Shown: positions 15,444 through 24,319 of the stretch, in pieces
Layout of the letters: each line of letters opens with the position of its first letter
Position numbering within the stretch: the first letter of the stretch is position 1
Assembly (NCBI RefSeq): GCF_034424805.1
Contig: NZ_JAXOUF010000005.1
Span: 124,001-188,000, forward strand
Length of the DNA: 64,000 bases
Reading direction: 5' to 3'
Source: Labrys sedimenti
Lineage (GTDB): Bacteria > Pseudomonadota > Alphaproteobacteria > Rhizobiales > Labraceae
Notes under the pieces: generated by a model
Database searches by the model: none
Seen by the model: only the letters and a program-made list of their open reading frames with translations
What the model was told of the DNA's origin: nothing
Made by a program: the position numbers and the translations under genes

Positions 15444-16792
15444 TTTTGTTCTCCCGGCACGTAGTGTTTAGGTTTGCGCGCAATCTCGTGGCGCATGCGC
15501 GAGATGTCGGCTTCACTGATCTCGCTGCCGTGATTGCCCCAGCCGTTGCGGATGAAGTTCAGGACGTCGGCAACCTCCCGGTTGGTCAGGCTGGCAAAGC
15601 CTGGCATGGTGAACGCCATCGTGTCGTGCGGGGTCTTCGGCATCCGCCCGCCTGCTAGCGTGACCTGGATGAGCGAGCTCGGATCGTCGGCGAACACCAT
15701 CGAGTTGCCGGCGAGTGCTGGATAGATGCGAGGCGCGCCCTTGCCATCCATGCGGTGGCAGATCGCGCAATGCTCGACATAGGAGGTGGCGCCCGGCGCG
15801 CTGAAGTCGCCGGCCTTGAGCGCCGCGGTGGTGAGATCTTCCTTCGGCTGCCAGGTCGGGCTGCGGCCGTCCCGAGCTCTCAAGGATTTGAGGTAAGTCG
15901 CGGTCGCCGTGAGGTCATCGTTCGATAGATGCTGCGTCGAGTGCTCGACGACATCCGACATCGAGCCGAAGGCCGCGGTCTTGTCGTTGCGCCCGGTCTT
16001 CAGGAAGTCGACGATCTCGGCAGTCGTCCATGTCGACAGGCCGGTGTCCTCGCTGCGCAGGTTTTTCGCGTACCAGCCCTCGAGAACCGAGCCTGAAAGA
16101 AAGCGGCTGTTGGCGCCGTCGGCAAGCGCCGTTTCCTGAAACGCGATGCCGCGTGGCGTATGGCAGGCGCCACAATGGGCAAGCCCCTCGACCAGATAGG
16201 CTCCGCGCTCAAGTTGCGGATCCGCGACCGTCGTGGCGAAGTCGCGAGGCTGGGCGAAGGCGAGCTGCCAATAGGCAAGCGGCCAGCGCATGCTGAGCGG
16301 CCACGGCATGGTCGTCGGCTGGTTGTCCTGCCTGACCGCCTCGACGCTCGACATGAAGTAAGCGTAGAGCGCCTTGATGTCGTCGTCGCGGACGACGGCA
16401 TAGGAGACATAGGGCATGGCCGGGTAAAGATGCGTGCCGTCCGGTCGAACTCCCTTGCGCACGGCCCGCTCGAAGTCTCCGTAGCTGTAAGCGCCGATCC
16501 CCGTTTCCTTTTCCGGGGTGATGTTGGTGGAATAGATCGTACCCATAGGGGTCTGCATGCCGAGCCCGCCGGCGAATGGTTTGCCGCCGGGGGCGGTGTG
16601 ACAGGCGATGCAGTCTCCCGCGTGGGAGAGATATTCGCCCTTCCGGATCAGGCTTGCATCCGCGATATCGACGGACGCTTCGGTCTTCGGTTTGAACCAA
16701 TAGGGTGTTGAAAGGGCGATGGCGTAGGACAGGCCAAGTCCGCATACGCCGGCAAATGCGAGTTTGAGCAACAGTTTCACGGCACGTTCCAC
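15440..16792 (-). CDS. Triheme cytochrome c, alcohol/gluconate dehydrogenase cytochrome-subunit type
   Basis: 450 residues with an N-terminal hydrophobic segment (7-27), then haem sites CIACH (61-65), CGACH (207-211) and CAICH (342-346). The order and surrounding motifs (GRMPKTPHDTMAFTMPGFAS and the ITPEKETGIG loop) match the membrane cytochrome subunit of flavoprotein or quinoprotein dehydrogenases. No dehydrogenase subunit is nearby; the partner is tsdA, overlapped by 4 nt. The start is a GTG with AAGGA five bases upstream. A perfect FNR-type box is centred 53 bp before the GTG. Confidence 0.85.
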   Translation of the reverse strand: MERAVKLLLKLAFAGVCGLGLSYAIALSTPYWFKPKTEASVDIADASLIRKGEYLSHAGDCIACHTAPGGKPFAGGLGMQTPMGTIYSTNITPEKETGIGAYSYGDFERAVRKGVRPDGTHLYPAMPYVSYAVVRDDDIKALYAYFMSSVEAVRQDNQPTTMPWPLSMRWPLAYWQLAFAQPRDFATTVADPQLERGAYLVEGLAHCGACHTPRGIAFQETALADGANSRFLSGSVLEGWYAKNLRSEDTGLSTWTTAEIVDFLKTGRNDKTAAFGSMSDVVEHSTQHLSNDDLTATATYLKSLRARDGRSPTWQPKEDLTTAALKAGDFSAPGATSYVEHCAICHRMDGKGAPRIYPALAGNSMVFADDPSSLIQVTLAGGRMPKTPHDTMAFTMPGFASLTNREVADVLNFIRNGWGNHGSEISEADISRMRHEIARKPKHYVPGEQK

Positions 16793-16838
16793 TACTTTCC
16801 TTAATTATGTAACTATCTTGAATCGCCTCCATCTCGCT

Positions 16839-16852
16839 TTGATTTCAATCAA
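16839..16852. promoter_or_regulatory. FNR/FixK-type box upstream of the cytochrome-tsdA operon
   Basis: TTGATTTCAATCAA is a perfect match to the consensus TTGAT-N4-ATCAA. It is centred at 16845.5. A class II promoter would then start near 16804, with TACATAAT (minus strand, 16804-16811) as a -10-like element, leaving a 12-nt leader that contains the ribosome site. It predicts induction of tsdA under low oxygen by a host FNR/FixK-type protein. Confidence 0.7.
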
Positions 16853-16875
16853 TGAGAACGGGGCCGCTTTAGCGC

Positions 16876-17403
16876 CTATGCGAAGGGGCGCAGGCGTCGA
16901 ATCAGATCGCGCGCCGTCACGGACCCGACCGACCGGGTGCCGCTGTATTCGCGACCGCTCTCGGTCTGGACCACGAAGAGCGTCGGCGGCCCGTCGGCGC
17001 GCAGGTATCTGAGGAGCTCCCGGCTCGTCTGATCCATCCGGGTGACGTCGACCTTGATCAACGCGATCCGCTGCATCGCGTGCTGGACATCGGGATCGGG
17101 GAGGATCTTCTGGTCGATCGTCTTGCAGACGGCGCACCATTCAGCTCCGATGTCGACAAGCGCTGCCTGGTAGTGCGGCGACAGCCGCGCCAGCGTCTCG
17201 CGATACTCACGGAGATTGGTGACGAGCGAAGGTGCAGCGTTCGCGTCAGCCGCCAAGGCATCGATCGTCGCCATGGATAGCGCGCCGACAAGAAGCTGAC
17301 GCCGCGTTGCGACACCCTCAAGCTGTCGTAAGACCTCCTGGCGGCTTGCTGGTTTAGAAGCGCGTTCGCGGACGGTGACGCATTTCCATTTCATATGAGG
17401 CAT
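16876..17403 (-). CDS. Periplasmic thioredoxin-like protein, WCAVC active site
   Basis: 175 residues. A twin-arginine-like stretch (TRRQLLVGALSM, from about 33) and an Ala-rich region to about 57 suggest export. The mature part is a thioredoxin fold with active site EWCAVCK (Cys90, Cys93) and cis-Pro in DGPPTLFVV, closest in style to the C-terminal domain of DsbD. A GGAGA ribosome site precedes the ATG. It is divergent from an L,D-transpeptidase gene and shares with it CTTAAG operator B. Likely a reductant of periplasmic thiols. Confidence 0.8.
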   Translation of the reverse strand: MPHMKWKCVTVRERASKPASRQEVLRQLEGVATRRQLLVGALSMATIDALAADANAAPSLVTNLREYRETLARLSPHYQAALVDIGAEWCAVCKTIDQKILPDPDVQHAMQRIALIKVDVTRMDQTSRELLRYLRADGPPTLFVVQTESGREYSGTRSVGSVTARDLIRRLRPFA

Positions 17404-17443
17404 GCAGGGTTCTCCGTGGTCGATGCCAACGGGAAGGTCTGGC

Positions 17444-17460
17444 CTTAAGGCAGGCTTAAG
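17444..17460. promoter_or_regulatory. CTTAAG direct-repeat operator B (thioredoxin / L,D-transpeptidase pair)
   Basis: CTTAAGGCAGGCTTAAG, identical in layout to the other five sites. It lies 41 bp upstream of the thioredoxin-like gene and 57 bp upstream of the L,D-transpeptidase gene, so one site can serve both directions. Confidence 0.65.
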
Positions 17461-17478
17461 GTGGGGCTGAAGTTTCGG

Positions 17479-17505
17479 CCTTCTGAACTGAACGAATTCA
17501 GAAGG
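17479..17505 (+). promoter_or_regulatory. Inverted repeat overlapping the ribosome-binding site of the L,D-transpeptidase
   Basis: CCTTCTGAA (17479-17487) and TTCAGAAGG (17497-17505) form a perfect 9-bp stem with a 9-base loop. The right arm contains the likely Shine-Dalgarno AGAAGG of the gene starting at 17517, so the hairpin in mRNA would hide it. It could instead be a DNA operator. Confidence 0.45.
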
Positions 17506-17516
17506 TTGAGAGACAA

Positions 17517-18236
17517 TTGACGAACATCATGTTTACCGCCCCGTTGGGCAGGCGCGCGTTCCTGCTCGGCGCCAGCGCCTTGGCTCTGTCAGGCTGCGTT
17601 TCGACCGGCCAATCCGTTCCGACGATGGCGCCGGTCGCCGAGATCGAGCCCGAGCCGGTTGTCCCGCTGATGTATGCGGCGATGCCCGACGAGCAGTTCC
17701 CGATCCCTGCCGTGGATGTCTCGCAGATCGATCGGCGCTTCTGGCGAATGGAGATCGGTTATCAGACTGATGAAAGACCGGGTACGCTCATTGTCGATAC
17801 GCCGGGCAAATACCTCTATCACGTCAAGCCCGGCGGCCGCGCCACCCGCTACGGTATCGGCGTCGGTCGTGAAGGCTTCGCCTGGTCTGGACGCGCGATC
17901 GTCGCCTACAAACGCAAATGGCCACGCTGGACGCCGCCGGACAGCATGGTCGTGCGGCAGCCCGAACTCGAACCTTACAGCATCGCCAATGGCGGCATGG
18001 ATCCGGGCCTAACCAATCCGCTAGGCGCGCGAGCGCTCTACATTCATGAGGGCGGGCGCGACACGTTATACCGGCTGCACGGCACGCCGGAAGCCTTCTC
18101 GATTGGCAAGGCCGTATCCTCAGGCTGCATCCGACTGCTCAATCAGGACGTCATCCATCTCTATAACGAAGTCCGCGACGGCAGCCCGATCGTCGTCATT
18201 CCCGATCCGACCATGTCGCACCTTGCGGTTGGATAG
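17517..18236 (+). CDS. L,D-transpeptidase (YkuD family) lipoprotein 1
   Basis: 239 residues from a TTG at 17517; an ATG four codons on is the alternative, but the ribosome site fits the TTG better. Lipobox LALSGC gives lipid Cys27. The YkuD domain (about 88-231) ends in the active site HGTPEAFSIGKAVSSGCIRL with His188 and catalytic Cys204, the only other cysteine. The enzyme crosslinks peptidoglycan 3-3 or attaches proteins to it in the periplasm. Its catalytic thiol is exposed to oxidants and copper. It shares operator B with a thioredoxin-like gene. Confidence 0.9.
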   Translation: MTNIMFTAPLGRRAFLLGASALALSGCVSTGQSVPTMAPVAEIEPEPVVPLMYAAMPDEQFPIPAVDVSQIDRRFWRMEIGYQTDERPGTLIVDTPGKYLYHVKPGGRATRYGIGVGREGFAWSGRAIVAYKRKWPRWTPPDSMVVRQPELEPYSIANGGMDPGLTNPLGARALYIHEGGRDTLYRLHGTPEAFSIGKAVSSGCIRLLNQDVIHLYNEVRDGSPIVVIPDPTMSHLAVG

Positions 18237-18246
18237 CTGGTGTCGG

Positions 18247-18990
18247 ATGCAGAACGAGGTCGTCAGCTACGAAGTTAAGATGCACGGCTACGCGCTACAC
18301 GCAAGCTACTTCGGGCCTCGGGACCGATCGGCGTTGCTGTTGCATGGCGGCGGCAACACGGCGTCCGCCGACATATTACCGCTTCGCGTCGATCTCGCCG
18401 AGCGGGGCATTGGCACGTTGGCGTTGGATCATCGGGGCCACGGCCTGACCGGCGGCGATCCGCAGGAGAGTTCGCTGGCGCTGAGGGTCGAAGAAGCGGA
18501 AGCGGCGATCGGAGCGGTCCGACCGCGCAATCTGCTCGGTGCCGTTTCTATGAGCATGGGAGGCTATGTCGCCGTCAGGTTGTCGCAAATCGTCTCGCTG
18601 AACGCCTTGGTTATGATTGCGCCGGCGATGTACGACGGCCAAGCGTATTCAGCACCCTTCGGTCCGGCGTTTTCGGCCATCATCCGGCGCCATGAGAGCT
18701 GGCGCGACAGCGATGCCTTCGCCATTCTGAGAGGATTTGCCGGGCGCGTGCTCATCGTTGCGGGCCAAGAGGATCGAACGATCCCGGCCGGCGTGATCGA
18801 GGCTTGCGTGGAGGCAATGCCTCCTGGCCGCTCCGCCCTGATCTCACTGCCCGGCGTCGATCACTTCGTGATGAGCCGTCTTCGCGAGGGTCCGGCAGAT
18901 TGTCTGGCCGGGATGTTGGATCGAATGGCTGCAACTCTTCTGGGAGACGATCAAGGGATTGCGTCCGCGACATTCGCATCGGAAACCTGA
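18247..18990 (+). CDS. Alpha/beta hydrolase
   Basis: 247 residues from the ATG at 18247, ten bases after the L,D-transpeptidase stop, so probably cotranscribed. The fold is visible: LLLHGGGNTASAD (oxyanion strand and loop), DHRGHGLTGG, the nucleophile elbow SMSMGG, the acid in VAGQEDRTIP, and the catalytic His in GVDHFVM. No signal peptide, so cytoplasmic. The substrate cannot be inferred. Earlier in-frame starts only overlap the transpeptidase gene. Confidence 0.8.
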   Translation: MQNEVVSYEVKMHGYALHASYFGPRDRSALLLHGGGNTASADILPLRVDLAERGIGTLALDHRGHGLTGGDPQESSLALRVEEAEAAIGAVRPRNLLGAVSMSMGGYVAVRLSQIVSLNALVMIAPAMYDGQAYSAPFGPAFSAIIRRHESWRDSDAFAILRGFAGRVLIVAGQEDRTIPAGVIEACVEAMPPGRSALISLPGVDHFVMSRLREGPADCLAGMLDRMAATLLGDDQGIASATFASET

Positions 18991-19153
18991 GCGGCGGTAA
19001 GGAGATCGGCGTGGGATGGATGCATCTGCTGGCGCTGCCCTTCATCGGCACCATGTCGTTTTCCCTCCTCCGTCCCGCAGCTTTCGTTTGCACCAACCTC
19101 ACAGCTTTGAGCTTGGAGATCGGACAAGTTAAGGCGTGGATGAGCGTCAGAAA

Positions 19154-19816
19154 TTAATTCGGATGAGCCAGGTCAATCAATATGTCTCGACCGACTTTCA
19201 AAGTGGCCAGTGGAAGCGCTGCGGTCTCGGAAAGAACAACCCGGCCAAGGTCTAGCGGAGAAGTAATACGGGTTTCGCCTCGGTCCTCCATCACTTGTTG
19301 CGGTGGCATCCCATTTTTCGCGGTGTTTGCCATTAGCAGACCAGCCGTTTCGCATTCATGATCGCAATGGTTAAATGGCGGATTTTCAGCCGTCACAGAC
19401 TGGATTCGTTCCGCTGTCTTCACTTTCTTGACAGGTGGCACGTCCCGTTCCGGCCGCCACCTGGGAACTGGAATGGTCGGGTCTGCAACGAGTTCTTTCG
19501 AATGGATCTGAAGGGCAGGTGATGCGTCGACAGTCGATTGAATGACTGTGGCGCGCTGAGCGGATTGATCGACTAGCGGCCTTGCCGCCTCCAATCGCGG
19601 ATGCACTTCCCCCGGACCATTGTAAGCGATCGCGCTGACCGCGACGGCAAACAGGGCCGTGCCGGCTACAATCGCAAGCTGGCGCGCGCGATTGCGTGGC
19701 TGGAAATCGCTGAGATCGATATCGTGGCGATGCTGCCACACACGCTCGACTGGCGACACGTCGGTGCAACAGGAACCGGGAGCGCTGGTCAGTTGCTGGG
19801 CGCAAAAATCCGGCAT
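19154..19816 (-). CDS. Hypothetical single-pass membrane protein
   Basis: 220 residues using the ATG at 19816, which has AAGGG seven bases upstream; an ATG two codons earlier is too close to it. One membrane helix (about 45-65, QLAIVAGTALFAVAVSAIAY) follows a Cys-containing cytoplasmic N-terminus. The remainder, rich in Pro and charged residues with CDHEC near 150, would be periplasmic. I recognise no family. The codon use and spacing look genuine, and it precedes no obvious partner. Confidence 0.5.
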   Translation of the reverse strand: MPDFCAQQLTSAPGSCCTDVSPVERVWQHRHDIDLSDFQPRNRARQLAIVAGTALFAVAVSAIAYNGPGEVHPRLEAARPLVDQSAQRATVIQSTVDASPALQIHSKELVADPTIPVPRWRPERDVPPVKKVKTAERIQSVTAENPPFNHCDHECETAGLLMANTAKNGMPPQQVMEDRGETRITSPLDLGRVVLSETAALPLATLKVGRDILIDLAHPN

Positions 19817-19890
19817 TTTCATACCCTTTCGAGGATCGGAATGTGCGGGCCGGCGATCTATGGAGCGATCGTCATCCGGCGGCTTGTGGC

Positions 19891-20550
19891 TTATCGGAAC
19901 TGAACAAGCAGATCGTCGGCGCCCTTGTCGATTGCGACTTTCGACGCCTTGAATGCACCGAAACTGGCCCCGACATTCATTGCGCCGGGATATTGCTTGG
20001 CGACGAAAGCCGAGAGCAGGCGATTGTCTGCAGCATCGTAGATTTCGACGGCGTAGGATACCGAGCCGGTGAGCGAACCCTCCTTGCCCCGGGCAGCTTG
20101 GACTGCGTTATACGCTCCTCCCCCGATGTCGATGTGCGAGAACGGCCCGAGGACGGGTGTCGTCTTTTTTGCCCCGGTGAGCGTCAGATGAATTCGCACC
20201 GTGCCCGGCATCCTTGTGTTTACCAGCCTGAAACGGCTTGCGAGGGTTTGGGCGAAGCGCTCGCGCATGTAGGCCGCCAGTTCAGCTTTTTCCGGCTCGC
20301 TGACATCGATGAACTGGTTGTCGGGCCCCCGGTAAACCGTCACAGGGTCGATGATCGCCTTGTCATAAAACTTCCAGTTGGCGTTGCCGGCATATCGATA
20401 AGGCACGCGTCCACTGGGATCGGTGGGGTTCGGCTGGAGGTAAGATACAGAAGTCAGTTGCGAATAAGCCAAAGGGTCGGCCGTCGTGCACCCCAAGAGC
20501 GCCGAGCCCAGTAGCAAGCATGCAAGCGAATGTCTCAGGATGAATTTCAC
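19891..20550 (-). CDS. DUF3313 family lipoprotein
   Basis: 219 residues. I choose a GTG start at 20550 because GGAGAGG lies six bases upstream and the product then begins with a proper lipoprotein signal (VKFILRHSLACLLLGSALLG, then Cys). The body (VSYLQPNPTDPSGRVPYRY, WKFYDKAIIDPVTVY, then the long helix and ATVRIHLTLTGAKKTT-like strand pairs) fits DUF3313, a periplasmic lipoprotein family of unknown function. It stands alone, followed by the hypothetical membrane protein gene on the same strand. Confidence 0.75.
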   Translation of the reverse strand: MKFILRHSLACLLLGSALLGCTTADPLAYSQLTSVSYLQPNPTDPSGRVPYRYAGNANWKFYDKAIIDPVTVYRGPDNQFIDVSEPEKAELAAYMRERFAQTLASRFRLVNTRMPGTVRIHLTLTGAKKTTPVLGPFSHIDIGGGAYNAVQAARGKEGSLTGSVSYAVEIYDAADNRLLSAFVAKQYPGAMNVGASFGAFKASKVAIDKGADDLLVQFR

Positions 20551-20701
20551 GTTACCTCTCCGGTTCGCAAGAACGAACATGGTCAAACCCATGGCGACTC
20601 GACCATAGGGAGAGCTTGCGTTGCCGTGTTTTCATATTTGTTCAGAAATGTTGTCCCGATGGCTCTTTGTGCCCTTGGGGAATTGCGTCAGCTCGCCAGT
20701 G

Positions 20702-21076
20702 TTAATGAACCTTGAGAGGATCGGTACGGAGCTCGCTATCCACGATGATGGCGGCGAGATAACACCCCCTGACAGCGAGAAGGCAGAAAAACGCGATCGA
20801 CGTTGTGAACAGGAGATAATGCCTGACCTGTGAGCGCCTCGGCAGCCGATCCGCAATGACGCTTGCGTAGTGTCTGAAGGCACGCGCGAGCGAGACGAAA
20901 GTGAACAGAGCCAAAAGCATATAGCCACTCATCGATGCAGCGTTCAGCAACCAGGAAACCATCATGCAGGCTCCAAGAAACAGCAGCTCCCGCGGCGGAG
21001 CAGCGATACGGGTTACCTCACGCAAGCGGTATCGACTCGTCGATTGAACGGCGCCCACATGACCGCGCCCACTCAT
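20702..21076 (-). CDS. Hypothetical membrane protein
   Basis: 124 residues from the ATG at 21076, which shares one base with the stop of the preceding gene (TGATG). Two or three membrane helices are visible: ELLFLGACMMVSWLLNAA, SGYMLLALFTFVSLARAF and LLFTTSIAFFCLLAVRGCYLAAIIV. No family recognised. Coupled to the receiver-like gene upstream, suggesting a shared function. Confidence 0.5.
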   Translation of the reverse strand: MSGRGHVGAVQSTSRYRLREVTRIAAPPRELLFLGACMMVSWLLNAASMSGYMLLALFTFVSLARAFRHYASVIADRLPRRSQVRHYLLFTTSIAFFCLLAVRGCYLAAIIVDSELRTDPLKVH

Positions 21077-21540
21077 CAAGCTCGAACATCGGGGACGCAA
21101 CGGTTGTTTGCCCGTTGCCACACGCCTTTGATCTTTGACCACCAACGCGGCGCGACAGCCTTTTGCTGCCCTGACTCACGGTGACGGGGCGCATCTTCGT
21201 TCTGTCGCAACACGGTCGGACGAGACAGGAACTCGACCCGATCCATAAATGCCTTGCCGTCGAAGCGTTTGGATGCACCTCCGTCACCGTTAGGGTCGGC
21301 ATGAAAGAATATCTCGATGTTGATAACCGGAATGGTACGGATGCTCCTGAGAAGCGTTATGTCCGGTCGGGTAGTGATGGCGAATGCGAACTCGTTCGAC
21401 CGCAAGGCATCGAATAATTCGGGTACTGTCGACATCGCGGCAGCTTTGTATCCGTGCTGCGCCAACCGGGTGACGATGGATTGTGCGGCGGGATTTGGCA
21501 GAAAGACGAGTATGTTCTCGCCTGCGGTTTCGAAAGACAT
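21076..21540 (-). CDS. Degenerate receiver-like protein, function unknown
   Basis: 154 residues from the ATG at 21540, seven bases after AGGAG. The first 110 residues resemble a response-regulator fold in secondary structure (ILVFLPNPAAQSIVTRLAQHGYKAAAM, then FAFAITTRPD) but lack the paired acidic residues and the phosphorylated Asp at the usual place. The C-terminus is basic (WWSKIKGVWQRANN). It lies directly downstream of the truncated RND permease. Role unknown. Confidence 0.5.
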   Translation of the reverse strand: MSFETAGENILVFLPNPAAQSIVTRLAQHGYKAAAMSTVPELFDALRSNEFAFAITTRPDITLLRSIRTIPVINIEIFFHADPNGDGGASKRFDGKAFMDRVEFLSRPTVLRQNEDAPRHRESGQQKAVAPRWWSKIKGVWQRANNRCVPDVRA

Positions 21541-21571
21541 GATCAGACTCCTCATCAGGACAAGATGAAGG

Positions 21572-24316
21572 TTAGGTCAGTCTCATTTTGGCGTGTGTTC
21601 GATTTTGTGATTTTATATTCGCCAGCATGACGGAGAGCGGTATCGCCCAGCTTTCGTAGAGGGCGGCCAGGCACAGGAAGACCAGCAGGCAGGACAAGCC
21701 CAGCAGCAGCGGCACCTGGGAGCCCGACTGGATCTCCTGAAGCGACTGCCCGCTCCATTCGTAGCCGAACCCGGCCGGCAGCCCGGCCGCGATCCGCTCG
21801 ACCTCGGCGATGGCGTCGCCCGACGAATAGCCGGGCGCGGCCTGTCCGCTGATCCGTATCGCCGGAAACCCGTTATAGCCGACCAGCTGGGTCGGCCCTT
21901 TCGACCAGCTGTAGGTCGCGAAGGCGGAAATCGGCACCATGCCGCCCTCGCTGTTGCGCACGCTCATGGTCATGATGTCCTCGATGCTGCCACGCTTTGC
22001 CGGCTCGGCCTGAACGGTCACCCGTTGCATGCGCCCGGAATTCGGGAAGTCGTTGACATAGGACGAGCCGATATTGGTGGTGATCGTCTGGTTGATCTCG
22101 GCAAAGGTCACCCCGAAGGCGTTCGCCTTCTCACGGTCGAGCGTCAGCACCATCTGCGGGGCGTCGGCGAGACCTTCTTCCCTGACGCCCGCGAGGATCG
22201 GGCTCTTGCCCGCCTCGGCAAGGAACTGGTCGCGCGCCGCGCTCAGGTCGGCATAGCCGTGGTTGGCCCTGTCCTGGAGGCGAAACGCAAAGCCGTTGCT
22301 GTTGCCGAGCCCTGATATTGCCGGCGGAGAGGTCGCAAAGGCGATCGCGTCCTTGATCGACTGGAACGCGCCGTTAAGCGTCTGCGCCACCGTCGCCGCG
22401 GACCGCTCGGCGCCACGTTCGCTCCAGTCCTTGAGCGTCATGAACACCAGCGCGGCGTTTTCTCCCGCCCCGGCGAAGCTGAAGCCGTTGATCGCCACGA
22501 CGCGTTCTACGGCGTCGTTGTCCAGAACGGTCCTTTCCATCGCCTCGACCGATTCCAGCGTGCGCGATGCCGTCGCGTCGGCGGGTCCCTGGACCTGCGC
22601 CAGCAGGGTGCCTTGATCCTCCACCGGCAAGAAGTCGGTGGGAAGGCGCATGAACAGATAGGCCGTGGCGCCGGCGATCAACAGATAGACGAGCATGACC
22701 CGGCCGCTCTTGTGCAGCAGCCGTCCGACCCAGTTGCTGTAACCGTGCGACGTCTGGTCGAAGCCGCGATTGAACCAGCCGAAGAAACCCTTCTTTGCAT
22801 GCGCATGCCCCTTCGCGATCGGCTTGAGGAAGGTTGCGCACAAGGCTGGCGTCAGCGACAGCGCAAGAAAGGCCGAGAACAGGATGGAGGCAACCATAGT
22901 CAGCGAGAACTGCTTGTAGATGACGCCAACGGCACCTGGGAAGAACGCCATCGGCACGAACACCGAGGTCAGCACCAAAGTAATGCCGACCACCGCCCCG
23001 GTGATCTGCTTCATCGCCTTCTTCGTCGCCTCCTTTGGAGGCAAGCCTTCTTCCATCATGATGCGCTCGACATTCTCGACGACGACGATCGCGTCGTCGA
23101 CCAGGATGCCGATCGCGAGTACCATGCCGAACATGGTGAGCACGTTGATCGAGAAGCCGAGCGCCAGCATGATGGCACAAGCGCCGAGAAGCGCGATCGG
23201 CACGACGATGGTCGGGATCACGGTGTAGCGGATGTTCTGCAGGAACAGGAACATCACCACGAAGACCAGCACGACCGCTTCAAAAAGCGTATAGATGACC
23301 TTCTCGATGGAGATCGATACGAACGGCGTGGTGTCGTAGGGTATCGACCATTCGATGTCCTGCGGGAAGGTCGGCTGAAGCTCCTGCATCCTTGCCCGGA
23401 TTGCGGTCGCAACCTCAAGCGCATTGCCGCCCGACGCGAGCTCGATCGCCGCGCCGGACGCCGGCTTACCATTAATGCGCACGGACGTGTTGTAGCTCTC
23501 CGCACCGACCTCAATGCGGGCGACATCGTGCAGCCGCACGGTTGAGCCGTCGGACTGCGCGCGCAACACGATCGCCCCGAACTCTTCGGGCGATGCAAGC
23601 TGCCCCTTGATGAGAAGCGACCCGGTCGTGCGGCGGTCCGGTCCGACCGGCGCGGCGCCCAGTCTTCCGGCTGCGACCTGCGCGTTTTGGGAACGGATCG
23701 CGTCGGTGACGTCGCTCGGCGACAACTTGAACCCGACCAGCTTGTCCGGGTCGACCCACACACGCATGGCGCGCTCGCTGCCAAATAGCTGCACATTACC
23801 AACACCGGGCACGCGGCGCAGTTCGCTTGCGATATTGCGGCTCATATAATCGCCGAGACCGATCCCGTCGGTCTCGCCTGCCTTCGACGTCAAGGCCACG
23901 ACGAGGAGCGTGCCGCCGCCCGTCGCATCGACGCTGATGCCTTGCTGGACGATCGACGAGGGAAGACGGGCCTCGACGCGCCGCACGCGGTTCTGCACCT
24001 CCACCGCCGCCGTCTCGGAAACCGTGCCGGGCTCGAAGGTCACGTTGATGGTGATCGAACCTGAGGCATCGGAGGTCGATTCGTAATAGAGCAGGCCGGG
24101 AATGCCGTTCAGCTCCTCTTCGATCAGCCGGGTCACCCCTTCATAGGTGTCCTCGGGCGATGCGCCGGGGTAGGTTGCCGCGATCCTGATCTGCGGCGGC
24201 GCGACGTTGGGATATTGCGAGACCGGCAGCACGGTGAGCGACAGCAGGCCGGCGAGCATGATTGCGATGGAAAGCACCCAGGCGAAGACCGGGCGATCGA
24301 TAAAGAACGCTGCCAT
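21572..24316 (-). pseudogene. RND efflux permease (AcrB-type), C-terminally truncated
   Basis: 914 residues starting with the normal MAAFFIDRPVFAWVLSIAIM and colinear with AcrB through the porter domain, DDAIVVVENVER (TM4 acidic pair), and LYESWAIPLSVML near residue 897. There the family sequence stops and 17 foreign residues (from ANIKSQ) lead to a stop. The missing 130-140 residues include the last three membrane helices of the second half, so a working pump is unlikely. No TolC-type channel gene is nearby. The breakpoint is near 21625, marking a deletion. Confidence 0.85.
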
Positions 24317-24319
24317 CGG

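Noticed and set aside
16806..16821. TATGTAACTATCTTGA as a third ArsR (TATGTAA) operator
   Set aside because: Only the first half matches; read on the minus strand it contains the -10-like element expected for the FNR-dependent promoter, which explains it better.
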